64,000 bases of DNA from Zychaea mexicana (lineage: Eukaryota > Mucoromycota > Mucoromycetes > Mucorales > Lichtheimiaceae): positions 186,001-250,000 of the forward strand of contig NW_026516678.1 of NCBI RefSeq assembly GCF_025766255.1, in the 5' to 3' direction. The translations under genes were made by a program, and so were the position numbers. Under the pieces are notes generated by a model. The model saw nothing but the letters and a program-made list of their open reading frames with translations. It made no database searches and had not been told where the DNA came from. Of the stretch, positions 35,990 to 46,771 are shown piece after piece (position 1 is the first letter of the stretch; each line of letters starts with the position of its first letter).

Positions 35990-38495
35990 GATAAATGGGT
36001 GGAGGCATGGCTGGATATCCATTACCACCAAATTCATTTACAGGACTCATGGTCTCCGGTGTTGTCATTGGTGTGAAATTATTGATCGATTCGGCCGACT
36101 GTCGCAACTGGGACGATGCACCGCTCGTGCGAATCGAGCTTGCTGATGATCCTCGTGGTGGGACAACTTGGTTTGATCGACGCACTGTGTCGGCACGCAC
36201 TGCTTTACTGTTGCGACCTGTTTTTGACATTGCTCTCGATCGTCGAACCACTTCTGTCGGTGGTACGGGGGGTGTGCTATTACTGTTGTTGTTGTTGTTT
36301 TGTTGTTGCTGACTTGGTATTCCTTGCGCAGTGATTAGATGCTCAACTTGGTGCTCGTCGACCTTCTCGAGGCTCGTGCTGCTGCCATTATTGGGAGTAG
36401 GATCGATTGCTGTTGTTGTCGGCATTGTATCGGAATACTGATGCTGCAAGACATTGAGACTTGTCACTTTGCGGCCAAGGATGCTCAATGTCTGGTTACG
36501 TCGTGCATCGACTGAACTTTCTAACCGCTCGCGCATTTCGTTGACATCGTCGACATCATTACTACTGCCGTCAGAAGCAATTGTATAGTTGTTGTTGTTA
36601 TCGCTGCCAGCACAAACGTCTACCTGCAAGCAGATACGTACACGTGCTGCACTATCATTTGTCGTACGGACCACATTTTCACAACTCTCCCTCAATTGAG
36701 CATAGTCTTTGTCTTCCTGTCGGTCCTTGGGTCCTGCCAGTGCTCGAACAGATGTGACAAGATTGGTGATGGCGCTGTATACAGATTCTTTGGCCAATAC
36801 CAGCGCTACCAGATGCGGATCTTCTGGAATGACAGAGTAGTGTTTGTAGTCAATATCGCCCACATTCGAGCACACATGCTCGACGACGGCAAGAAAGTTG
36901 CGTATTGCTTCAACTGCTTTTCGTGTAGTCTCGAGCATTTCTGTTGCACGCTGTCTGTTGGCTAAGAACTTTTCGATTGTCGTGAGTAAACTCGTCATCA
37001 GCTCATCGATGGAAGCTTGATGCTCTAGCAATGTTTGCAGAATGTGCTGTGCATCGGATAAGGGAACTGCTTTGGCGATCAATGAGGCGCTAGAAAGTCG
37101 AGCGTCGACCAATTGTTGTCGTAGTGTGCTGCTTGCTGTTGTACCATTTGACTCGACCGAAACCAGAGACGAGCGCGGCGAGATCGAATGGTGACTACCG
37201 TTGGGAGTGCCAAATCGTGTTTGATCATCACCAGATGTTATGGACTCGGGCACCGTCTTTAGGATTTCTTCAAAAGTGCTCATCTCGGCCAAAAGCTGGT
37301 TTGCTAGTGCTGGCACCTGCTCATCGGGTGGTTGCGGGTATTCTGCATTCTGTAAGTTTTTCCCTTTCAGGACCAATTTACTCAGTGCGCTCAGGATGAT
37401 TTTTCTTTGCTTAGCGAGTTCGGGATGTGACTTTAGGATGGGCGAGTCGTTACTGACGGTGTTTGCGGCAGTGAGGACGGCACGGATCGAAGAGACGACC
37501 TGGAAGGTAGCCAGCTGGGTGTTGTTCGAGGTTGCACACGCTTCAACGAGCTCAGACATGCGATGAGAGACATCCTCCATGAGGATTTCCCAACTAGGAA
37601 CAGCAAGTATTTTGGTTGGATGATCGTCAGGGTGATCTTCTTTTCCTGGTAAGGGCGCAGTCGGTGTGGTAGATGTAGTTGTTGTGGAGGAATTGCTTTT
37701 TCGTCTGTCCTCATTCAGTAGAGCCCGCGCTAATTCGACTCGGCTTTGTTTGGTTGTTATTGTTTTTGTTGACGGTTCTGTTGTTGTTGTTGTTGTTGTT
37801 TCTGCAGTTGCAGTAGATGTTTCTGGTGTCTACAATAGAAAGAAAGGAACAAAGAAGAAAAACGAATGAATGAGTATGCATACAAATTGGTGGGTTGTCC
37901 AAGTACAAATATGGAAAGGTTTCATTTTAGGATCAAGAAAGCGGTGGTCTAAAAAAACCTTAGGAAGCTGCTCTTCTCCAATACAAACTAGCCAACTAGC
38001 CCAGTCCCTCCCAACCAATGAATCACATCCACTGCCTGCATCTAAAAAAAGTACCTCTTCCATCGATACGATTTCCTGGTCTTCCTCCACTGCGGGCGTG
38101 GCATGTTTCCGCCATGCCTCCCATTGCTGTTGCGACTCCTCGTCCTCAAAGTCAGCGCTGTGTCTGACAGCTTCTCCTATCCTGCCAACGTAGTTGCTAG
38201 GGAACCACCCACGCACACCGCCTGACAACCCATCCCACCAGCCGGAGCTGTCGCGATTGAAAACTTCAATGATGGCGCCCTTCCGAAAAAACAGACAGGA
38301 CACGGCCTCGTCGGCAGGAGCGTTTGTGGGCAAGTAGTCGTGCAGTGCCTGGACAAAGTGTGAGGTGAGTGTGGAGGGAGCGGGAGCTGAGGCGTTCCGA
38401 GGAGAGCTGGGGAGAGATGCAGGTGGCGACAGCGAGACTGGGACTGGTTGTGCTTTGGGACTGGTCGGTACGAGGATGGCATGTGACACTGTCAT
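33833..38495 (-). CDS. SH3-REM-RasGEF guanine nucleotide exchange factor (Cdc25/Ste6/Sos class)
   Basis: Six exons from the minus strand (38055-38495, 35619-37829, 35410-35545, 34999-35324, 34425-34931, 33833-34348) give 1378 residues. The protein would load GTP on Ras at membranes. Order: Pro/Ser-rich start; SH3 domain (~47-107, with A-L-H-D-Y, G-W-W-D-G and G-W-F-P-S-N-Y-V); Thr- and Gln-rich linkers including a 13-Gln run near 35,951-35,990; a helical middle region (~220-480); the REM domain (~905-1037, V-T-G-A-S-I-E-A-L-V-E-K-L); and the catalytic RasGEF domain (~1127-1370) opening D-T-L-E-L-A-R-Q-L-T and containing F-L-G-V-Y-L-T-D-M-T-F. SH3 plus RasGEF is the layout of yeast Cdc25 and S. 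pombe Ste6. The 2.2 kb second exon is open throughout. Confidence 0.92.
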
Positions 38496-38699
38496 TTTTC
38501 TTTTTGTGTGCTGTTCTTCTTTATCGATGTGTGTTGTCGCTTCTCGGATGGTATATGTTTGATCCTCGTCCGTTTGTTCGTCAAAGTTGCAAAAGTTGTT
38601 GGCGTATGGATCAGAAGGTCGTTATCGTTTTTTGTCGTCGTGGTCGTGGTGGTCGTATCGGTGGTTGTGTGCTGTATACGAATGAAATAGTTGGAGGTG

Positions 38700-39110
38700 A
38701 ACTCACTGATACAAAGTATTAAAAAAACAGAAAAGGTTTCGCGCGCGCCAAAAAAAAAAAAAAGAAAGAAGAAGCAGAAGTCTATGGGACGGTGTGGATT
38801 GTGTGTGTGATATGTTGCATGGACGCCAAGCGGAAAAGGGCAAGCTCGAATTTAACTTTTTTTTTTTTTCGCTCGCCCAGGGGAAACAAAAAAGAGAAGG
38901 GAAGAAAGAAAGAAAGAAAATATGTACAAGAGAGCGAGAGCGTGTGTACTTGCTGGAAAGTGTGCAAAGCGAGCGAGCGAGCGAGAGTGAGTGAGTGAGT
39001 GAGTGTGGGTGTGTGGAGAGGGAAAGAGAAGAAGAAGAAGAAAGCAAAGGCTCTCTTTTTTTTTTTTTGCTTTTTTTCTCTCTCTCTCTCTTTCCCTCTC
39101 CTGCCCCTCA
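38700..39110. repeat. simple-sequence tracts upstream of the RasGEF gene
   Basis: Poly-A run at 38749-38764; alternating GAAA-type purine tract at 38884-38920; (GAGC)n at 38967-38985 passing into (GAGT)n at 38986-39005; then a T-run and (CT)n at 39055-39092. They lie 200-600 bases 5' of the RasGEF start on the opposite strand, so they may belong to its promoter. Several open frames there are compositional. Confidence 0.8.
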
Positions 39111-42100
39111 CCATCACGAAAAAGGGGATGGATGGGTTGATGTGTTAATCGTACTACTGTACTCTACGGTCTGTACATAACAAATCATCTGTTATTTTAG
39201 GGGCTTTCTTTTTCTAAAACGACCCTTCCCCTTTTGTTTCTCTCTCTTTTGTAGTGAGTTTGTGTGTCGTTCTTTCATGCTCGCCTTCTTCTTGTCGTCG
39301 TCGTTTCACCTATGCCACTCTTTTCTGCACCCACCCCGTCTGTCATTCTTCCCCATACGCGTATGTACTCGTACACAGTGCGTACCATTGTCACACAACA
39401 GTGTTTATCCGGTACACGCGCAACAAGACACGTGGATCGAGCTGTCTGTCTGTCTGTGTGGGTGGGGAGGTGCACCGACAAATTGTGCGTCTTTGCTTTG
39501 GTGGCCGTGTAATATACCTAAGGATGTGGCTGAGGTGGTGGTCAAACAATGAAGAGCATTTGACATAGTGCACCATCTCCACTGGATGAGAGTGGTGTAT
39601 ATAGCACTATTTAGGGTCCTCTTTACGCCCTTGCTTTTTTAGCCATTTTGGATTTTAGCTGTCGGTGCAACGTTGTACGATAAAAGCAAAGTCGTATCAC
39701 ACCAATTTATCAACACATGGCAGCTCGCTTTTTTCTACAGTGAAATCTCTTTTGTAAAAAAGGAAAAGAAATAACTCGCTCATTGTTCTTTTCGTTTACG
39801 TAGAAAGCTCTTCCCTTTTTGCCGATGCGTCTTGTACAGATCCTGATGAGTGACAGTATAAACGAGAGATATGCAGCTTTGGGCACATTTGCTACGTCCT
39901 TTATTCTTTAATCTTACATATACAAAGCAGGATGAACGGGATGAAGATGTTTTGTTATAGAGAGCCTGCACGCTCGACAGACTAAGAATGAAAATCACGA
40001 CGACGCGATATAGCGCGACGCGCTTTGCATCCTTTTTTTTATTATTCATGTGGTTTGTATATGTGCCATGTTCTCTCCAGCATTATACGCTATACTGTGT
40101 GTGAGAGCAGCCAGTTCTGCCATTGAGTCAGCACGAGAGCCTACATGTACCGGTGGGCAATTACACTTTGTTCCCAAGTTTCTAACAATCACTTTATCTG
40201 TCACAGAGTTAGATGGGTACACAACGCCCCGCGACGACGCTTCTGTTCCTTTTTCTTCCAGCAGTACCATAGCATTAGTATATATACTTATACCTAGTTG
40301 TCTTGGCAACATTGTTACAGTTACCTAGCAACAACTTATTACCGTTGTTGCTAGGAAACAAGTTACTTTTCTTGCGTTATTTTGGCACACGTCACATCAG
40401 TATTTTAAAATAACATTGACCACCCGTAAGCGTTTTCTTGTACAACAGAACTTGTTGCGTGATATGAGCGATCGCCCATGTCTGTGAGCAAATGTACAAT
40501 AGAATTAGCAACCGTTATCATCTTATCCAGTGTTGGTTCTCCCTCCTCTTTCTTTCTTGCTGCCCCGAAAAAATATATCTGCCACCGCCATCACCACCCC
40601 GCTTTCAATGGCTTTCACTTCTTTTAGGCTACATATAGCTCATGGAAATAAACAACTTGCAACTGAGCTGAATTTTTAGCTTTATCGCTCGGTATAAATC
40701 ACAGGCGATGATTGACTATCATCCGATTTTTTGTGTAACGCCTCTGACGCGGACAAAATTGTTTAGTCGCGCCTTAAAACCCGCCAAATTCTACGCGAAA
40801 TCCTACTTCCTCTTATGTTGTACAGCAGCATCAAACAGAAAAGCAGTACCAGACCGCACTTGGTAATAAAGATGCTACAAGGCTGTATAAAGTTTTATAA
40901 GGCGATACGCTCGCAAACGCGCTTGGGGGAGAGGGGAAAGAAGGCTGATCGATCGACAGTTGACATTACAAACAAACAATAATATTTACGAGAACCCAGC
41001 AACGAAAAACACCTGCCTTTCCCTCCTCCTCTTTCACTGCCGCCGTCATATATTAGGATTATATATAATAGTGTTAAAAACTTTAAAGTGGATATTCTAA
41101 AAGACAAGGGGTTGAAGGGGGAGGACAGGGGGAGGCAGGTTATAACGGGGAGAGCAGAAAGGATTCGTGGGGGTCACTTTGGGGATTTACGCATGTGCAA
41201 AGGTATTTTCCATGCGTACCGAGCATCTGTAAAGTCTCTTGGCTTTTACTGTCTGTAATACAAGCAATCTGACCCGAACGATCACCACCCCAGCTGTCGC
41301 ACATAATTATAGTTTGTCAAGTATTACTACTCTAGTCATCTGCTGTACACAAAGAAGTTTTTTTTAATCGTTCGCATTAGCATGCAAGATCGATCTTTAC
41401 TTGTAAGGTAGCCTCAGGGGTAAAGGGCAATGTGCTGTGGAGAAGAACTTCTAATAGGTTGCTGCACTCAGGTTCTAGCTATAGACAATAATATAAAATT
41501 TTTGTGCATAAAAATATAAGGACAGAGCATGTATATATCATCATCATTATCATCAAAATTAAGGATTGTCTAAGCACAGGGATCAAACCATAATAATCTG
41601 TAGGAGAATTGGTGTATCAGATCTCTAGATCTTCTATTTCAAAAGGCACATGTTTTACAGTGTATTGCAAAAAAGAATTGGCGGGCCCGCCAGCCAAGCT
41701 CGGTACTAGGTTGTACGAGAATCTCAATTGGGATGCGGGTGCAGAATTCGTGGATGAACGTGTTATCTGGCATTGACCTTTACGCATGTTCTCATATCTC
41801 CTTTTGCTTTTTTCTCTTTTTTACTGTCTGATGAACACAAGGGCTCCTTGATGAGTTACAACTTTTTTAAACATAGGTTTTTTTTAGTCATGACCTTTTT
41901 TCTGGTTTCTCTCATATAAAAATGCCCGCCGGCTGCTCTTATCGTGAATTACTATTTTAATCTTTCGCTGCTGTATGTGCATAAGCAAACAACAAGTATG
42001 AATAGCATTGTGCATTTGTAACCTCATATTATTTTGTTTGGCTGCAGAAATTCTGTAAACTTTATAGATGCAAGTACCACAGTAGGCATTCGTCGATGTG

Positions 42101-43708
42101 TCATTGCGCTGGTAACAACTCCAACAATCCAGCAATCCTATCTCTTATTACCTGCAAGATCAGCTTGCGCTATTCATAACTAGTTTTATCGCTCTCGACC
42201 AGTGCAGTGTTGACCTACTAACAGTTGTTTTATTTGTATGCTCCAGTTACACAAATCCGCCAAAATGGAAACAAAGATTACTGCTCCTGGCTCCTGCTAC
42301 AAATACATCTTTCGAAATTAACATTAACGGCAACGGCCATCCAAAAAGTCGGGTCCGTAATGATAGCATTTGCATTCATGTAGTTTTTACTAAACCCAGC
42401 AAATGTCACACAATTAATTGAAAAAAGATGGCGTGTGAAGCATTGATGGAAATGGCTCTTACTTCTTGAGGTTTTAAAATAAACGTCATTATCGTCATCT
42501 ACGGTATCACCCATCTTCATCATCCATCTGAGACTTTTGCACTACAGATATATTAGAAAAAATGATGCAAGTACCACCATTACAAATCCTTATTTGTAGT
42601 AGTATAATACCTGTGTGTCTTCTATTTTTCGTTTTGAGTGACACTGTTGTTGTACTGTGCGTGTACAAAAAGCTATATTGCAATGGTCTCGTCCTCGTTC
42701 GCCTAGTGAAGAAAGTCTAGACATTGTCCATGCGACTGGTTTCGCATTTGTGTTTCTTTTGGACCTCTTGCATAAATATAATACAGGGAGTCATGTTGTG
42801 ATATTACGTATTGTATGCTTACGAGCAGCAATCTTGATAATTTTGCGGCTTCCGTTCTGACAGAGTTATATTAAGAATCTTTTTTCATATGGTAACATAA
42901 AAAGGAGATCTGTAACTTGCTTATTTTATTGGATATTATTTATTGTGCACGCGCCACATTTAATGAACTGGAGGCGTTGCTAGTGGCAGTAAATGATCAT
43001 CATATGCGCTTAAATTAAGTATGATCATCATCTAAATTTTTTTCCTAGTTTTTCTTTTGTAGTCGATTGGTATACACCAATCTGCATCGCTCATCAAACG
43101 AAAATCATTGAGCGTATTGCATTGCTAATTTGTTTTTGCTCACTCTGTGCTATGTATGCGAAATTTCTGAACAGGATGTGTCGTCTCGGTTAAACGCTCA
43201 GCGTTCTTTGCTAACAGAACTTTTTTAATACGAACCGGTATCCTTGTCGCTTATTCCGCACAGGAGCTTTAGTTGTGGTAGTTCAGCATCACATTGCGAT
43301 AGTGAATATATTATGATATAAAGATACCTGCTACATATTTCTGATCTTTTTTAACAGAAAAGCTTAATTAAACGTTGCTCTGCATGAACCTCGTGTAGAA
43401 AGATCATCATCAGAGCAAGTACATATGCGATGTGTGAACCGTCTTTGTTTGTTGCTGGCATTGTGACACGTTCACATCGATCTGTATTGGACGAAGTCCA
43501 TAATCGTCGTCGTCCGGGTTCCAATAATAGCCTCTTCAACAATACTACATGGAGATACCTAAAACTTCATTTTATTGTGTAATATGCTTACATCTTTGTC
43601 AATGCCAGTTTCAAGTACCAGAGCTTGCTAATACCTGAGCTGAGTCTTGGGATGCTCTCAGAAACTTCTGTAAGTTTAGCTGTTGAAGACGCCTTTGAGA
43701 AACATATA
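39111..43708. other. long intergenic region
   Basis: No gene found on either strand. A minus-strand frame at 40046-40312 (88 codons) has balanced composition but matches nothing I know. A 12-bp perfect hairpin occurs at 40324-40355. The rest is AT-rich, ending at the pogo/Tigger element. Confidence 0.45.
40324..40355. repeat. perfect 12-bp inverted repeat (hairpin)
   Basis: CCTAGCAACAAC and its exact complement GTTGTTGCTAGG are separated by the 8-base loop TTATTACC. A related half-site (CCTAGTTGTC ... TTGGCAACA) lies about 30 bases upstream. No poly-T follows on either side, so it does not look like a polymerase III terminator. Its role is unknown. Confidence 0.6.
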
Positions 43709-43731
43709 CAGTGCCCGCTCGATAATTCGAT
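43709..43731 (+). repeat. terminal inverted repeat, 3' end of Tigger copy 1
   Basis: About 23 bases starting CAGTGCCCGCTCGATAAT, matching the other end of the element; preceded by the TA target duplication at 43707-43708. Further TCGATAATTCGA-type motifs repeat just inside (43731-43860). Confidence 0.9.
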
Positions 43732-44214
43732 ACTCGATAACTCGATATTTTCGATAATTCGATCACTTTCTCAAATGACCAGGCTGGTAAGCAGTAAAAT
43801 ATCGACAAATCGATAATTCGATTATCGATCACTTGGCTGTGACATATCGACAAGTATAAACCAATAGAAATGCTTAGTGACGCGGAATCGAACCAGTGAT
43901 CAGTGTCGGATCATACATCAGAGTCCAGAGTTAACATGTATTCCCAATAAAAATTCGTAGTATATATTTATTCACTAAATTTAGAAAGTCTATGAGGTGG
44001 GATTGCGTCAGCTTCACTGATTGCCGCTCCTCTGACTCCAAAAGTCTAACTCTTTTTTTTACCAGATACAAGATGTCCATATCCAATTTGTGTGTGATGT
44101 CAAGTTTATCTATAAAACTTTGGTAAAGGCACTTTTTTTCTTTAATTGCCCTAATATTCGCATCGGCATCATCTTCTTCTTCATTTTGTTCTTCGGTCTC
44201 TCCCTCCTCGCCTA

Positions 44215-46268
44215 TTATAAAGACGAGGGGATTTTATCCATCAATGCACTTACTTTGTATGATGTCCCTACTGTACCTTCATCTTCAACGTTCTGATTCA
44301 CCAAACGATCCGTTCGTTCTTCCAGCGTCAACATCTCATGGATCCCGTCGTCTTCGTCATCTGGAATCACGAAAACTGTGTTCGTATCATCTTGATCATT
44401 GCTGACAGATCTTAGGTACGAGTCAAGTTCGACGGTCAGTTCCTCCTCCTCCTGCAAAACAACAGCTTCTTCGGATTCAATTACTTCTGTAAGGGTTTCC
44501 ACTGACATAAGGCCAGTATGTCGAAAACAATTTGAAATTGTTTCGGACGAGACACGGTCCCAGGCCATAATAGACCAGTCCAAGGCTTGTTTGAACTTAA
44601 TGTTGTAAAGATCGTGAAGCTCGTTGTTGTTGTGGCGAATTGTTGCTCTGCGAAATAAGATGCTCCTAAAATAGATTTGGCCCAACAAGTTCTGCTTTCT
44701 TAACATCCAAATAAATCACTTTGTCTGCTTAAATCTCCTGTTGTTTACAATGTACCTATACTTTTTTTTGAACGAAGCAATGATTCCTGCATCAAGCGGT
44801 TGGTAGTGGGATGTGGTATTTGGAGGAAGCATGCACAACTCGATATTTTTTAACTGAATTTCCAAGTTTTTATGCGAACGTGCATTATCCATCAATAAGA
44901 GAGCAAAAATTGGACCGCATCCAGCAAAAATTGGACCGTATCCAGCAAATTGGACCGCATCCAGGCAAAAATTGGACCGTATCCAGCAAAATTGGACCGT
45001 ATCCCGCAAAATTGGACCGTATCCCGCAAAATTGGACCGTATCCAGCAAAATTGGACCGTATCCAGCAAAATTGGACCGTATCCAGCAAAATTGGACCGC
45101 ATCCAGGCAAAAATTGGACCGTATCCAGCAAAATTGGACCGTATCCAGCAAAATTGGACCGTATCCAGCAAAATTGGACCGCATCCAGGCAAAAATTGGA
45201 CCGTATCCAGCAAAATTGGACCGTATCCAGCAAAATTGGACCGCATCCAAAATTGAAGGACCGTATCCGGACCGCATCCAGCAAAAATTGGACCGCATCC
45301 AGCAAAAATTGGACCGTATCCAGGCAAAAATTGGACCGCATCCAGGCAAAAATTGGACCGTATCCAGCAAAATTGGACCGTATCCAGCAAAATTGGACCG
45401 TATCCCAAAATTGAAGGACCGTATCCGGACCGCATCCAGCAAAAATTGGACCGTATCCCGCAAAGTAATACTTGTAACAGTCCTTGACTATTATGGTGTA
45501 TTGAATCAGCTGTCGTTCTTTTTCATGTTTTACTAACATTAACTTACTCAGCTTTGATCCAAAATCTTTTCCTCCAGCAAAGCGTCCAATGAAGTAGGGG
45601 CCAAGTTTATGCGAGCCAGTTGCATTGGTGACAAGGACAACAGTTACACGACTTTTATCGACTTTTCGTCCGGCATAGGTTTGTTCGAAATCGTTCGACG
45701 TGGCACTTGCTTGTAAAAAAGTCCCGTTTCATCAATGTTATAGATGCATTCAGGTGGAAACTCGGCTATTTTGGCCTTGACTTCTTCAAGCTGCTTTTGG
45801 ATCTTTTCATCGTCGATGTCAACGGAGCCAGCCTCACCATGGATACCGTGTGATTTTAATCTGTGACGTTTCATGAATTTGGTGACCCAGCCGTCAGAAT
45901 ACTGAAATCCTTCAGGAACAACAATGTTGAGGCGTCTTGCTTGAATTTTTGCTTGGAGAATGATGCCTTCCCTGTTGACTGGTTGCCCAACAGATGCCAT
46001 ATCCATGACGAATTCTGCAAGAACGTTTTCGACTTCTGGCAATGCTGGTACGCGTTTTCTTTTCATATTAAGCTCGGTTTCCGACATAGCGAGATACTTC
46101 TCTTTTTCTCTAAGAATAAGCGAGATTGTCGATTGGACAGGTGGTTTCTCGAGTTTGAACTCATCCTTAGCCCATTGTGCTAAAGCACGTTGACCGACTT
46201 TAGGATTCTGCTGTTTGTATGTGCAAATAGCAAATTTTTGGCGGTTTGTAAGTGAGTTGTTGCCCTTA
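44215..46268 (-). pseudogene. pogo/Tigger transposase, copy 1, disrupted
   Basis: Reading direction right to left: a CENP-B-type N-terminal helix-turn-helix (N-N-S-L-T-N-R-Q-K-F region, ~46,260), a second DNA-binding HTH (W-V-T-K-F-M-K-R-H, ~45,870), the first catalytic Asp in N-I-D-E-T-G (~45,735), the second in L-L-M-D-N-A-R-S-H (~44,880) and the third in Q-P-L-D-A-G-I-I (~44,790), then a C-terminal part with N-C-F-R-H-T-G. Relative to copy 2 there is a one-base deletion near 45,675 that shifts the frame, and a stop before the C-terminal frame at ~44,715. Between the first and second Asp the normal segment (usually A-W-M-T ... W-L in this family) is not visible; the minisatellite occupies the place. 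Confidence 0.85.
44903..45464 (-). repeat. 20-22 bp minisatellite inside the transposase gene, copy 1
   Basis: About 26 tandem units, in transposase orientation GGATACGGTCCAATTTTGCT (20 bases) with variants of 21-22 bases, GGATGCGGTCC starts, and a recurrent composite unit joining GGATGCGGTCC to GGATACGGTCCTTC. It begins right after codons for Y-Y-F and ends just before codons for L-L-M-D-N. All six frames are largely open because the unit contains few stop triplets. Confidence 0.95.
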
Positions 46269-46464
46269 ATATTGAAGTAAAAAGATAAGGTAAAGAAGAC
46301 AATGTTTTTTGCTGACAGATGACATCAGCTACTTTATTACTACATGTAACACAAGATGACAGGGTGTCTATACTTTCTTCTTGAACCTTCCTTTTCTTAA
46401 CGGAGTCCCAATTCCATAACTCGATATTTCGATAATTCGATCACTTACGGCTGTGACCAAAGTG

Positions 46465-46487
46465 ATCGAATTATCGAGCGGGCACTG
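46465..46487 (-). repeat. terminal inverted repeat, 5' end of Tigger copy 1
   Basis: Complement of the 43709 terminus; followed by the TA target duplication at 46488-46489. Overlaps the distal arm of the 18-bp hairpin. Confidence 0.9.
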
Positions 46488-46771
46488 TATGTAAGAGAAC
46501 CTTAGCATTATATCTATTGTGACGGTGCTACTGGTTTCGATTTTCCCTTGAATATGTAAAAAATGAGATAGTAGTAGCATGTAAGGGCACTTGTGTGAAA
46601 TTCACTAGAAAAAACATAATAAAGTAATGTGCCATTCTTTGCAACATGGTAGCAACTAGTTAAATTGACCGTATGTTTGAGTTCTTCTTTTAGACCGAAC
46701 TTTTATTATCAAAAGTTGGAACGCTCCAGAATATATATTGAAACAAAAGCATGGACACTGCCTTTTTTTAT

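Larger units (their letters stand above)
43709..46487 (-). mobile_element. pogo/Tigger-family DNA transposon, copy 1 (complete ends)
   Basis: 2779 bases bounded by inverted termini beginning CAGTGCCCGCTCGATAAT (43709 rightward, 46487 leftward) and flanked on both sides by TA, the standard target duplication of the Tc1/mariner superfamily. The transposase reads on the minus strand and has CENP-B-like DNA-binding and DDD catalytic parts. The 5' terminus carries an 18-bp hairpin (46429-46446 / 46460-46477). A tandem array of 20-22 bp units interrupts the catalytic region. A second copy begins at 61833. Confidence 0.9.

Noticed and set aside
40046..40328. 88- to 92-codon frames on both strands
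   Set aside because: No recognisable motif, open on both strands, in gene-poor DNA; not enough to call a gene.
43865..43985. tRNA-like sequence on the minus strand (GGTTCGATTCC-type T-loop, TTAGTGA/TCACTAA acceptor-like pair)
   Set aside because: The T-stem does not pair, the spacing between acceptor and anticodon arms is far too long, and it lies inside the Tigger element; at best a degenerate relic.
44811..45539. Open frames of 190-240 codons on both strands across the Tigger array
   Set aside because: They arise because the 20-bp repeat unit lacks stop codons in most frames; they are repeat translations, not genes.
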